The translations under genes and the position numbers were made by a program. A model generated the notes under the pieces. The model saw only the letters and a list, made by a program, of their open reading frames with translations. It ran no database searches and was not told the DNA's origin. A DNA stretch of 64,000 nucleotides, taken from NCBI GenBank assembly GCA_902578805.1, contig CACHEH010000001.1, positions 1-64,000 on the forward strand, written 5' to 3'. Origin of the DNA: an uncultured SAR116 cluster alpha proteobacterium. GTDB lineage: Bacteria; Pseudomonadota; Alphaproteobacteria; Puniceispirillales; Marisalimonadaceae. This document shows positions 46,918 through 55,662 of this stretch, in pieces. How positions within the stretch are numbered: the first letter of the stretch is position 1; every line of letters starts with the position of its first letter.

Positions 46918-48084
46918 ATGGAATTCAATCTAAATCAAACTCAGTTATCTATTATTGATTCCGTGAATAATATTATGAAAAACTACAATGATGAATATTG
47001 GCTTCATTGCGATAAAGAAAGTCAATTCCCCCAAAAGTTTTACGAAGAGGTAGCAAATGGAGGTTGGTTAGGCATTTGTATGCCTAAAGAATTTGGAGGA
47101 AGTGATTTAGGTGTGAGTGAGGCATCAATTTTTATGCAAAAAATTTCAGAAACAGGTGGCGGCATGGCTGCTGCATCTTCAATACATATTAATATTTTTG
47201 GACCACATCCCATTGTGGTATATGGAACTAAAGAGCAAAAAGATAAGTGGTTACCACCATTGATATTAGGAAAAGAAAAAACTTGCTTTGGTGTCACTGA
47301 ACCAGATGCAGGTTTAGATACTGGTAGATTAAAAACATTTGCAAAAAAAATAAACAATGGATATTTAGTTAATGGTCAAAAAATTTGGACATCTACTGCT
47401 AAAATAGCTGACAAAATACTCTTATTAGCCCGAACAAGTCCCATTGAAGAATGTAAAAAAAATACAGACGGTTTAACTTTGTTTTATACAAATTTAGATA
47501 GGAAGAAAATAGAAGTAAGAGAAATTTCCAAAATGGGCAGAGCAGCAGTTGATAGCAACCAAATATTTATAGATAATCTTGAAGTACCTGAATATGACAG
47601 AATTGGCGAAGAAGGTAAGGGATTTAAATATATATTAGATAGCCTTAACCCTGAGAGAATTCTTATTGCCGCAGAAGCTCTAGGAATAGGTAAAAATGCT
47701 TTGTCAAGGGCAGTTAAGTACGCAAATGATAGAATTGTTTTTAATAGACCTATTGGTAAAAATCAAAGTATTCAACACCCATTAGCAGAAAATTGGATTG
47801 AATTAGAAGCCGCAGAACTACTAATTGCAAAAGCAGCTTATCAATACGATAAAGGTGAAAACGCAGGAGGAATGGCTAACGCAGCTAAATATTTTGCAGC
47901 TGAAGCTGGCTTTAAAGCAGCCACGCAAGCAGTCGTAACTTTGGGTGGGATGGGATATGCTAAAGAATATCATGTTGAGAGGTTATTGAGAGAATCTTTG
48001 ATCCCCAAATTGGCTCCTGTTAGCGCTCAAATGATCTTAAATTATATCTCAGAACGTGTTCTTGGACTACCAAAATCTTATTAG
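46918..48084 (+). CDS. Acyl-CoA dehydrogenase (second, non-IVD type)
   Basis: A 388-residue acyl-CoA dehydrogenase. FAD-contact parts are CFGVTEPDAGLDTG, KIWTSTAKIADK and VTLGGMGYAKEYHVERLLRE. The usual YEG segment carrying the catalytic glutamate of medium-chain enzymes reads LAPVSAQ here, while a glutamate is present at the isovaleryl-type position (LNPERILIAAE). The substrate is unknown. It is cotranscribed with a class III CoA-transferase, which suggests a carboxylic acid activated by CoA transfer and then dehydrogenated. Confidence 0.85.
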   Translation: MEFNLNQTQLSIIDSVNNIMKNYNDEYWLHCDKESQFPQKFYEEVANGGWLGICMPKEFGGSDLGVSEASIFMQKISETGGGMAAASSIHINIFGPHPIVVYGTKEQKDKWLPPLILGKEKTCFGVTEPDAGLDTGRLKTFAKKINNGYLVNGQKIWTSTAKIADKILLLARTSPIEECKKNTDGLTLFYTNLDRKKIEVREISKMGRAAVDSNQIFIDNLEVPEYDRIGEEGKGFKYILDSLNPERILIAAEALGIGKNALSRAVKYANDRIVFNRPIGKNQSIQHPLAENWIELEAAELLIAKAAYQYDKGENAGGMANAAKYFAAEAGFKAATQAVVTLGGMGYAKEYHVERLLRESLIPKLAPVSAQMILNYISERVLGLPKSY

Positions 48085-48102
48085 TTATTAGAAAGTAATA
48101 TA

Positions 48103-49311
48103 ATGATAGAAAAAAATAAAATTAACCATGCATTAAATGGGATTAAGATTTTAGACCTTACAAGAGTTCTTGGAGGACCTTACGCTACGCAAATACTTGC
48201 AGATCACGGAGCTGAGGTGATTAAGATAGAGTCAAAGATTGGTGATGAAGTTAGAGCTTGGGGACCACCTTTTATAAACGATATGGCTTCATATTTTATA
48301 AACGTTAATAGGAATAAGAAATCTTTAGCAATCGATCTTACCAAACAAGAAGGTAAAGAAATAATTTTAGAACTTCTAAAAACCTCAGATATAGTTATTG
48401 AAAACTTCAAAACTGGTACAATGGAAAAATGGGGTTTGGGTTATGAAGAAGTTTTAAGAAAAAAATTTCCTAAATTAATTCACTGTAGAATTTCAGGTTT
48501 TGGAGCTAAAGGTCCACTTGGTGGCGCACCAGGCTATGATGCAATAGTTCAAGCTATGACTGGTATGATGTCAGTAAATGGTCATGCTGACGGAGGCGAT
48601 GTAAGAATTGGGGCTCCAGTAGTTGATATGGGAACTGGACTTTATTCAACAATAGGAATTTTAATGGCACTGCAAGAAAGAGAAAAATCTGGCTTAGGTC
48701 AATTTTTGGATATGTCTCTTTATGATTCGGCACTTTCATTAATGCATCCACATACTGGCAATTATTTTTTATCAAAAAAACCAGGTAAAGCTACTGGAAA
48801 TGCACATCCAAATATTTCCCCATATGATAAATTCAAAACAGCAACTAATGAGATTTTTATGGGTATTGGAAACGATGCTGGTTTTATAAGACTCTGTAAA
48901 GCTTTAGATTTAGACCATCTTACAAAAGATGAAAGATTTTTAACTAATGGTGATAGGGTAAAAAACAGAATAGAACTAACCAAATATTTAGAAGATGCTC
49001 TTAGTAATGTAGATGGAGTTGAATTTTCAGAAAAACTATTGTCGGCAGGAGTTCCTGCAGGGCCCGTAAGGAATATAGAGGAAGCTTTAAATCATCCTCA
49101 AACAAAAGAAAGAGAAATGACTATTTCAAAAGAGGATTACAAAGGTGTTTCTTCACCAATTAAGTTTAGTAGATCTAAAGCAGTAGGCGTCAAACATAAA
49201 CCACCTGTTATTGGCGAACATACAAGAGAAGTCTTAAGGGAAAATGGTTATTCAGAGGATGGAATTAATAGACTTTTTGAAAATGAAATTATTTTTGAAA
49301 ACAAGTCTTAA
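48103..49311 (+). CDS. CaiB/BaiF family (class III) CoA-transferase
   Basis: A 402-residue CoA-transferase with the family start LDLTRVLGGPYATQILADHGAEVIKIE split by the usual spacing, YFINVNRNKKSLAIDL, NFKTGTMEKWGLGYE and the active-site aspartate in APVVDMGTGLYSTIGI (about 169-184). These enzymes move CoA between carboxylic acids such as formyl/oxalyl, carnitine or succinyl/dicarboxylate pairs. It is 18 bases downstream of the acyl-CoA dehydrogenase and probably activates that enzyme's substrate. It is convergent with aroE, one base apart. Confidence 0.88.
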   Translation: MIEKNKINHALNGIKILDLTRVLGGPYATQILADHGAEVIKIESKIGDEVRAWGPPFINDMASYFINVNRNKKSLAIDLTKQEGKEIILELLKTSDIVIENFKTGTMEKWGLGYEEVLRKKFPKLIHCRISGFGAKGPLGGAPGYDAIVQAMTGMMSVNGHADGGDVRIGAPVVDMGTGLYSTIGILMALQEREKSGLGQFLDMSLYDSALSLMHPHTGNYFLSKKPGKATGNAHPNISPYDKFKTATNEIFMGIGNDAGFIRLCKALDLDHLTKDERFLTNGDRVKNRIELTKYLEDALSNVDGVEFSEKLLSAGVPAGPVRNIEEALNHPQTKEREMTISKEDYKGVSSPIKFSRSKAVGVKHKPPVIGEHTREVLRENGYSEDGINRLFENEIIFENKS

Positions 49312-49312
49312 T

Positions 49313-50164
49313 TCAAATATATAGCTTATCGAAATAATGTTTTCTTAACTTATGTATATGATTTGTAAGATCGTGATTATTTTCTTTGTTTTCAGTAAAA
49401 TATAAAAAAGCGTCTATTGCTTGAAAAATAAAAAGATCAATGCCTGAAATAATTTTTGCTCCAACTTGTTCACCTTTCTTAATAAAATTGGTTCTAGCTG
49501 GAGTGTAAACTGCATCAAAAATCCATTGTTTCTTGTTTGGCATTAGATTACCTAATGGATTTCCTGGAAAATCATAATGACCAACTGGTGTACAGTTAAT
49601 TATACCATCAAAAATAGATAAATGTTTTTCTATTTGATCTGGTTTTGTTACAACACAATTTATATTTAAATTACTTAAATCTTTAGATAAGCTGTTCGCT
49701 TTAATTTCATCTTTATCAATTAAAAAAATCTTTTCTGCTCCTTTAGAAGCTAGACCAAAAGAAATTGCCCTACTCACTCCACCAGCACCTAAAACTAGAA
49801 TTGTTCCAGGAGTATTTTTACCAAAATGAAAATTATAAGTTTTCAAAAAACCTGTATAATCAGTATTATGAGCTGTAATTTTATTTTTGAATATAAGTGT
49901 ATTTGCTGATCCAACATTTCTTGAGTTCTTAGATATATTATCTACATGCTTGATTACTTTTTCTTTAAAAGGAAATGTAATATTGACTCCTTTGAAACCT
50001 GCAAGTCTTAATTCTTCTAACAAAACTACAAAATAACTTTCTTCTTTATCTTTCAAATCAAACAATAAATATTCTAAGGGGATTTGAAATATTTTTGCAA
50101 GACGGATATGAATATCGGGAGCATTTGAGGTTGAAATATTGTTACCTATTAATCCAATTTTCAT
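49313..50164 (-). CDS. aroE: Shikimate dehydrogenase
   Basis: A 283-residue AroE. The shikimate-binding loop is ISTSNAPDIH (about 10-19, a variant of the usual SxSxxPxxHN), followed by GVNITFPFKEKV with the catalytic lysine, NTDYTGF with the catalytic aspartate, and the NADP-binding GAGGVSRAISFGL (about 127-139). It reduces 3-dehydroshikimate to shikimate. The variant first loop leaves open a quinate/shikimate-type relative. It lies four bases downstream of the DUF3108 gene. Confidence 0.83.
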   Translation of the reverse strand: MKIGLIGNNISTSNAPDIHIRLAKIFQIPLEYLLFDLKDKEESYFVVLLEELRLAGFKGVNITFPFKEKVIKHVDNISKNSRNVGSANTLIFKNKITAHNTDYTGFLKTYNFHFGKNTPGTILVLGAGGVSRAISFGLASKGAEKIFLIDKDEIKANSLSKDLSNLNINCVVTKPDQIEKHLSIFDGIINCTPVGHYDFPGNPLGNLMPNKKQWIFDAVYTPARTNFIKKGEQVGAKIISGIDLFIFQAIDAFLYFTENKENNHDLTNHIHKLRKHYFDKLYI

Positions 50165-50167
50165 AAT

Positions 50168-50956
50168 CTAAAGGTTCTTTCGTATAAGACGTATAACAAC
50201 TGTTCCAAACCATCTCTCTATCTGAACTCTGACGGGTACATAATCTTTATACTGATTTTTACCAAAAAATACTTTGATATCAGAAATCTTATCTTCACTT
50301 GGTTTCCATTTTGTTTTAAGTCTATGACCGCCTATTGGGAAAACTCTCAATCCACATATCAGAACATTTCCTTTATATGATTTAGGTCTGTCATTATCAA
50401 TTGTGCTATTTCCAATCGTTTTAATTTCCAAATCATATCGCCTTCTGCCATCAAAAACTTTGAAGTTTTGGTCACAAGTATTTTCATTATTAATTTTTTC
50501 AATAACTCTCATAAAGGCTGTTATTGGATCAATTACATTAACCAAACTTGACTTTTGAACTTCATGGTATTTTTTAAGATCTACAGTAGGAACATTTATA
50601 TAACTTACAGTTTTATATTCATTGATCCATGTAATATCCGTAGTCCGCTTTTTCTTATTAAATACTCCACTAGCTGAAAATTTATTTGGCAACCAAGTAC
50701 CTTTATTTTTTATTGATGTCGATTTTAATACACCGTTGTACTCATATAATGCGTCTAAAATACCAGCAGTTTGTGATTTTATATCAATATTTAAATTTTT
50801 AGACGTTGATCTAAACAAAACTTCTGCTTTACCAACAATTAAATTTCCAAACTGAACCTCATAATAATAATTTTCTTGTTTGGAACTTGCAGAAAAATTA
50901 AATAAGGAAAAGATTGTTATAAAAATAAAGACACTTAAAAATTTGTTCATTATCAA
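50168..50956 (-). CDS. DUF3108-type periplasmic protein
   Basis: A 262-residue protein with a signal peptide (SVFIFITIFSLFNFSAS) and then a beta-rich body. It contains YYYEVQFGNLIVGKAEV near the N-terminus of the mature part, an ITAFMRVI segment (about 133-140) and FDGRRRYDLEIK (about 162-173), all typical of DUF3108 proteins. The family is periplasmic or envelope-associated and of unknown function. It lies next to aroE on the same strand and may be cotranscribed; no functional link is evident. Confidence 0.72.
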   Translation of the reverse strand: MIMNKFLSVFIFITIFSLFNFSASSKQENYYYEVQFGNLIVGKAEVLFRSTSKNLNIDIKSQTAGILDALYEYNGVLKSTSIKNKGTWLPNKFSASGVFNKKKRTTDITWINEYKTVSYINVPTVDLKKYHEVQKSSLVNVIDPITAFMRVIEKINNENTCDQNFKVFDGRRRYDLEIKTIGNSTIDNDRPKSYKGNVLICGLRVFPIGGHRLKTKWKPSEDKISDIKVFFGKNQYKDYVPVRVQIERWFGTVVIRLIRKNL

Positions 50957-50963
50957 ATTATCT

Positions 50964-51191
50964 TTATCTAACTGTTAACTGCTCTTTTTGAATTGCAAGA
51001 ACAGAGGAAACAGTTGAAACACAAAAGGGCACACAAAAAGTAATTAAGATTTTAGTCCAAATTGTTACTGTCATCGTTCCTAAAATAATATGATCCCCAT
51101 GATTAATTATTGCTAAAATGATCCCTACTATCAAAGCCATTTTAAAAGCTCTAAGAAAAACATCTTTTCTAAATGCTATATGAAACATCAA
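50964..51191 (-). CDS. nrtS: NrtS-like small membrane protein
   Basis: A 75-residue protein with two hydrophobic helices (about 15-33 and 42-64) and the pattern ALIVGIILAIINHGD followed by GTMTVTIWTKIL and CVPFCVSTVSSV. This matches my memory of the NrtS family, small proteins reported to mediate nitrate/nitrite transport. No nitrate-assimilation genes are visible around it, so the substrate is uncertain. It lies upstream of the DUF3108 gene on the same strand. Confidence 0.65.
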   Translation of the reverse strand: MMFHIAFRKDVFLRAFKMALIVGIILAIINHGDHIILGTMTVTIWTKILITFCVPFCVSTVSSVLAIQKEQLTVR

Positions 51192-51288
51192 TTCCCCACC
51201 AAAAATTTATATTATTTGCAAAAAACAACATAATATACAAAACTTCAAATTGTAATAAATTTAAAATGTTTTTTAGTCTGGAGAAACA

Positions 51289-51594
51289 ATGTTAATAAAA
51301 ATTTTTGTAAGAACCTTCTCATCTACTGAAGATTGTGAATTATTCGAATCAATACTTGAAACTAGGTGGCCTAATTTACTTCAACAAGTAAAAGGAGTTA
51401 GGTTTAGAGCTTTGAAAAATCCGCAAACACCCAATGTAAGTGTAGTCTTATGGGAGTTTCCTGATGCTGAATCAATGAAAAAAATTGATAAGTTAATTGA
51501 CGAAAATATAGCTAAATATGTCAAAACCTTATCACCTAAAACAATCCACTTTGTTGGTGGAGTTACTCAAGATTTTGGAGAAACATCATTTTAG
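51289..51594 (+). CDS. Small ABM-like hypothetical protein, first of aminotransferase module
   Basis: A 101-residue soluble protein with strand-helix-strand order expected of a ferredoxin-like dimeric barrel (MLIKIFVRTF, helix to about 36, GVRFRALKN, NVSVVLWEF, a helix, then TIHFVGG). I cannot name the family. It starts eight bases before a class III aminotransferase gene, and another small protein of the same class follows that gene, so the three probably form one transcript. Function unknown. Confidence 0.6.
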   Translation: MLIKIFVRTFSSTEDCELFESILETRWPNLLQQVKGVRFRALKNPQTPNVSVVLWEFPDAESMKKIDKLIDENIAKYVKTLSPKTIHFVGGVTQDFGETSF

Positions 51595-51602
51595 AAAACA
51601 AA

Positions 51603-52934
51603 ATGAGACGTAGTAGTATTTTTCCAAGACATTCAAATTATGATCTACCCACAGCTATTAAAGGTGAAGGATGTTATATAGTTGACAATAATGGAAAAAA
51701 ATATATTGATGGGTCAGGTGGTGCTGCAGTTTCATGCTTAGGTCATTCTGACAATACTGTAAAAGACGCAATTATTAATCAAACTAAAAAATTAGCTTAT
51801 GCCCATACATCTTTTTTTACAAATGAACCTGCTGAAAAACTAGCAAATTTATTAGCTGAAATTTCTCCATCTGGACTAGATAAAGTGTATCTTGTTTCAA
51901 GTGGTTCTGAAGCAGTAGAGGCCTCAATAAAACTTGCAAAACAATATTTTATTGAAATAGGAAAACCAAAAAAACACAAAATTATATCTAGAAGACAAAG
52001 TTATCATGGAAACACTCTTGGAGCTTTAGCATCTGGGGGTAATATTTGGAGAAGAAATTTTTTTGAAGATTTACTAATTGAAACCAGCTTAATTTCACCT
52101 TGTTACCTATATAGAAATAAAAGATCAGACGAAACTGAATGGGATTATGGACAAAGAGTTGCAAAAGAATTAGAAGATGAAATTTTAAATTTGGGTCCAG
52201 ATAATGTTATGGCTTTTATAGCAGAAACAGTTGTTGGAGCAACTGCAGGTGCCCTTACAGCTGTGCCAGGATATTTCAAACTTATAAGAGAGATATGTAA
52301 TAAATATGATGTTTTATTAATTTTAGATGAAGTTATGTGTGGTATGGGAAGAACAGGATCTTTATTTGCTTGTGATGATGAACCAGTGATTCCTGATATT
52401 ATTACTATTGCCAAAGGCTTAGGAGCAGGATATCAACCAATTGGAGCTATGATATGTCAAAATCACATATATGAAGCGATAGAAAGTGGATCTGGATTTT
52501 TTCAACATGGACACACATATCTTGGTCATCCAATAGCATGTGCAGCATCATATGCAGTTTTAAGTAAATTAATAAATGATAATTATCCATCTAAAGTAAG
52601 AGAAAAGGGTAATATACTTCTGCAAAGCTTAACAAAGAAACTAAGCCAAAATCAATATATTGGAGATATTAGAGGCAGAGGGTTATTTAGAGCTATAGAG
52701 CTTGTAGCTGACAGATCAACTAAGAGACCGTTTCCTAAAAAATTAAATGTAGCTGGGAAAATTAAGAAAAAGGCCTTATATGAAGGGTTAATTTGTTATC
52801 CAATGCAGGGAACAATAGATGGAGAAAATGGGGATCATATTCTTATTGCACCACCATTTATAATAAATGAAACTGAAATAAATGAAATTTCTGAGAAACT
52901 CAAAATCACTATTGATTCCATTTGTAAATTTTGA
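51603..52934 (+). CDS. Class III PLP-dependent aminotransferase
   Basis: A 443-residue fold-type I transaminase. Key parts are DGSGGAAVSCLGHSD (about 38-52), YLVSSGSEAVEASIKLAKQY (cofactor phosphate), SRRQSYHGNTLGALA, LILDEVMCGMGRTG with the PLP-nitrogen aspartate, and the Schiff-base lysine in TIAKGLGAGYQPIGA (about 274-288). The class acts on omega-amino groups of diamines, beta-alanine/GABA, taurine-like or similar amines. The substrate is not readable. Small ferredoxin-fold proteins flank it on both sides and a Liv-type transporter is next door, suggesting an uptake-and-catabolism module. Confidence 0.88.
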   Translation: MRRSSIFPRHSNYDLPTAIKGEGCYIVDNNGKKYIDGSGGAAVSCLGHSDNTVKDAIINQTKKLAYAHTSFFTNEPAEKLANLLAEISPSGLDKVYLVSSGSEAVEASIKLAKQYFIEIGKPKKHKIISRRQSYHGNTLGALASGGNIWRRNFFEDLLIETSLISPCYLYRNKRSDETEWDYGQRVAKELEDEILNLGPDNVMAFIAETVVGATAGALTAVPGYFKLIREICNKYDVLLILDEVMCGMGRTGSLFACDDEPVIPDIITIAKGLGAGYQPIGAMICQNHIYEAIESGSGFFQHGHTYLGHPIACAASYAVLSKLINDNYPSKVREKGNILLQSLTKKLSQNQYIGDIRGRGLFRAIELVADRSTKRPFPKKLNVAGKIKKKALYEGLICYPMQGTIDGENGDHILIAPPFIINETEINEISEKLKITIDSICKF

Positions 52935-52946
52935 TTTGATGATTTT

Positions 52947-53249
52947 ATGTATTTAAGAATAGTCACAATTAAATGTCCAAATAAAACAGCAAAAAAATCT
53001 CTTAAACTGCTTAGTAAGCAAGTTGGACATGAACAGATGAAAGCAGGTCTAATTAAAGAAACGAATGTAGACATTTCTGAGACAAACTTTTTAGTTGTGA
53101 AATATTGGATTTCAAAAGCTCATTTTGAAAAAGGCAGAAGTAATTGGATTAAATTTAGTCAAGAATTAAGTGAGATGGGAGCTATTGTTTCAGCAGTTGG
53201 TGGAGAGGCAGAAATTAATATGCACGAAAATTTTAGCGATCATATTTAA
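52947..53249 (+). CDS. Small ABM-like hypothetical protein, third gene of aminotransferase module
   Basis: A 100-residue soluble protein starting MYLRIVTIKC, with VDISET near residue 42, a YWIS strand and GAIVSAVGGEAEI near the end. The same landmarks in the same order occur in the 107-residue protein at 3097-3420, so they look paralogous. It begins 12 bases after the aminotransferase gene and ends one base before the convergent livF. The fold is probably a dimeric alpha/beta barrel; function unknown. Confidence 0.6.
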   Translation: MYLRIVTIKCPNKTAKKSLKLLSKQVGHEQMKAGLIKETNVDISETNFLVVKYWISKAHFEKGRSNWIKFSQELSEMGAIVSAVGGEAEINMHENFSDHI

Positions 53250-53939
53250 TTAAACTCCTAAATATCTCTGAGCAATTTTGCTTGTTAAATTTTTTGAAGA
53301 ACCATCCCAAACTGTTTTTCCCTTTTCTAAAATATAAAATTTATCAGCTAAGTCTTGAAGTTGTTTAAGTGATTTATCAATAATTAAAATTGAAACACCT
53401 TTACTTTTTAAAATAGTTATAACCTTCCATATTTCTGATCTTATAGTTGGTGATAAACCTTCGGTGGCTTCATCTAAAATTAGTAAATTTGGGTTTGTCA
53501 TTAATGCTCTTCCAATTACTAGCATTTGTTGTTCACCACCTGATAAAGTAGAAGCATTTTGGTGTTTTCTTTCTGCTAATTTAGGAAATAAGTGAAAAAC
53601 CTTGTCAAGGTCCCATTCACCTTCAACTGCAGTTGCTATAAGATTTTCCAATACAGTCAAATTTGTAAATGCCCTCCTTCCTTCTGGTACAAGGCCAATT
53701 CCTAGTTGAGCAATTTTGTAGCTTGGCTGATTTGTAATAGAAATATTTTTAAATTTTATATCACCCTCATAATTACTTATTAAACCACAAATCGACCTAA
53801 TAGTCGTTGACTTGCCCATGCCATTTCTACCAAGTAGAGCAACAACTTCACCCTGATTTATCTCTAGATACACATCAAAGAGAGCTTGACTTAAGCCGTA
53901 CCATGACTTTAGTTCATTTATTTCAAGAAGTTTTTCCAT
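53250..53939 (-). CDS. livF: Branched-chain amino-acid ABC transporter ATPase LivF
   Basis: A 229-residue ABC ATPase with Walker A GRNGMGKST (about 37-45), signature LSGGEQQML (about 134-142) and Walker B LLILDEATEG (about 153-162). The LVPEGRRAF segment and the short length are LivF-like. It powers the LivHM permease together with LivG. Its start overlaps the livG stop by one base. The gene ends against the convergent aminotransferase module. Confidence 0.92.
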   Translation of the reverse strand: MEKLLEINELKSWYGLSQALFDVYLEINQGEVVALLGRNGMGKSTTIRSICGLISNYEGDIKFKNISITNQPSYKIAQLGIGLVPEGRRAFTNLTVLENLIATAVEGEWDLDKVFHLFPKLAERKHQNASTLSGGEQQMLVIGRALMTNPNLLILDEATEGLSPTIRSEIWKVITILKSKGVSILIIDKSLKQLQDLADKFYILEKGKTVWDGSSKNLTSKIAQRYLGV

Positions 53940-54688
53940 CAGATCTCATAACCTAAATAAACATCTCTCACTAATTCATTTTTTCTTATCTCATCTACTG
54001 TACCTGTGGCTACTATCTTCCCATAATTTATTACTGAAACCCTATCAGCCAATGCAAAAACAGCGTCCATATCATGTTCAATCAATAAAATTGGAGAGTT
54101 AGACTTAATTTTTTTGAATAAATTAATCATCATGTTTGTTCCACTTTCATCCAAACCAGCCATTGGCTCATCAAACAAAAAAACTTTTGGATCCATAGCT
54201 AAAGCTAGACCAACTTCGAGTTTTCTTCTATCACCATGGCTTAAGTCAGATGCTGAAATATCACTTTTTTCTGATAGTTCAATTTCCTTTAGAATTTTAT
54301 TTGCATTTGAATACAATCCTTTATTATTTCTTACACTTTTGAACATTTGAAATGTTTTACTCGATTTATCTAATAGGGATAAAACTATATTATCTATTGC
54401 GCTAAATTGAGGAATGATAGAAGAAACCTGGAATGTTCTTGATATTCCAATTTTAGCTCTTTCAACATCGGTTAAATCAGTTATGTCTTCTTGATCCAAG
54501 ATAATCGAACCTATATCATGTTTTACGCTTCCAACTATTTGCTTTATCAATGTTGATTTTCCTGCTCCATTAGGTCCAATTAAAGCATGTATTTCGTCAA
54601 AATGAAGGTCTATTGTAATCTCATCGGTAACTTTAAACGCGCCATATGATTTTGATAAATTTTTAATATTTAAAATTTTATTTTTCAT
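53939..54688 (-). CDS. livG: Branched-chain amino-acid ABC transporter ATPase LivG
   Basis: A 249-residue ABC ATPase with Walker A GPNGAGKST (about 38-46), an ISRTFQVSSIIP region (Q-loop, typical of LivG), the signature LSHGDRRKLEVGLAL (about 148-162) and Walker B VFLFDEPMAGLD. H-loop IEHDMD follows. It pairs with LivF on the cytoplasmic side. It overlaps livM by 11 bases. Confidence 0.92.
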   Translation of the reverse strand: MKNKILNIKNLSKSYGAFKVTDEITIDLHFDEIHALIGPNGAGKSTLIKQIVGSVKHDIGSIILDQEDITDLTDVERAKIGISRTFQVSSIIPQFSAIDNIVLSLLDKSSKTFQMFKSVRNNKGLYSNANKILKEIELSEKSDISASDLSHGDRRKLEVGLALAMDPKVFLFDEPMAGLDESGTNMMINLFKKIKSNSPILLIEHDMDAVFALADRVSVINYGKIVATGTVDEIRKNELVRDVYLGYEI

Positions 54689-55661
54689 ATTTTAATTTCT
54701 TTTCAAATAAACTTAAAATACCTGTGCGTACATATAATATTTCTAAAATAAGTATTAATCCCAACCAAAACTGCCAATTTTCTGTATAACCTCCTAAAGT
54801 TTGTTCTAAAACAATAAAGAAAGCCGCACCCACAAGAGGCCCATAAAGCCTTGCAATTCCTCCAAGAATTACAAAAACCATTATTTCTCCAGACATCTGC
54901 CAATTAAGAACTGAAGGACTTATGAACCTGTTTAGGTCAGTATATAAGGACCCCGCTAATCCAGTAATTATTCCTGAAATAACAAAAACTAGTAACTTAA
55001 CTTTGAAAGTTTCAATGCCAACAGATTTTACTCTCTCTTCATTTTGCTTAATAGCTTGAAATGCCATACCAAAAGAAGAATTTATTAGTTTAGCTGAAAT
55101 AAAAATTACTATTAACAGCCAACAAAGACATATTAAGTAAAAAGTCAATGGATCCATAGTGTTAATCATTGGCAACGAATTTCTCATATATATAGATAAC
55201 CCATCTTCACCTCCATAGTTGGGCCAGCTAATTGCAAAAAAGTATAACATTTGCGCAAATGCAAGGGTTATCATTATAAAGTAAACACCTGTAGTTCTCA
55301 GTGATAATAAGCCAATAATTAGAGCTAAAAACGCACTTGATAATATTACTATTGGCCAAATTACCAACATTTCAGAACTGCCAGAAGTGACAAAAGGCCA
55401 ACTAAACATTAGTTCTGAGTTCAAAGCATGAAAAGATAGTATTCCTGTAACATAACCACCTAATCCAAAAAAAGCTGCATGACCAAAAGAAATTAAGCCG
55501 CAATAACCGAGTGCTAAATTTAGTCCAATACCTGCAATACCAAGAATAACTACTTTTGTAGTTAAAGTAATGTAATAAGGCTCTTCAAAAATAAATCCTA
55601 AAACCGGAATTAAAAAAAGAAAAACCAAAATCCATTTATTAAAAATTTTTTCAACAATCAT
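54678..55661 (-). CDS. livM: Branched-chain amino-acid ABC transporter permease LivM
   Basis: About 327 residues from the ATG at 55661; an upstream TTG at 55676 would add five residues. It has roughly nine to ten transmembrane helices and the family landmark LNLALGYCGLISFGHAAFFGLGGY with the EAA-like loop ALRTTG/LSLRTTGVYFIMITLAFAQ in the middle, all typical LivM. It forms the pore with LivH. The start overlaps the end of livH by a few bases, indicating coupled translation. Confidence 0.9.
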   Translation of the reverse strand: MIVEKIFNKWILVFLFLIPVLGFIFEEPYYITLTTKVVILGIAGIGLNLALGYCGLISFGHAAFFGLGGYVTGILSFHALNSELMFSWPFVTSGSSEMLVIWPIVILSSAFLALIIGLLSLRTTGVYFIMITLAFAQMLYFFAISWPNYGGEDGLSIYMRNSLPMINTMDPLTFYLICLCWLLIVIFISAKLINSSFGMAFQAIKQNEERVKSVGIETFKVKLLVFVISGIITGLAGSLYTDLNRFISPSVLNWQMSGEIMVFVILGGIARLYGPLVGAAFFIVLEQTLGGYTENWQFWLGLILILEILYVRTGILSLFEKKLKYEK

Positions 55662-55662
55662 T

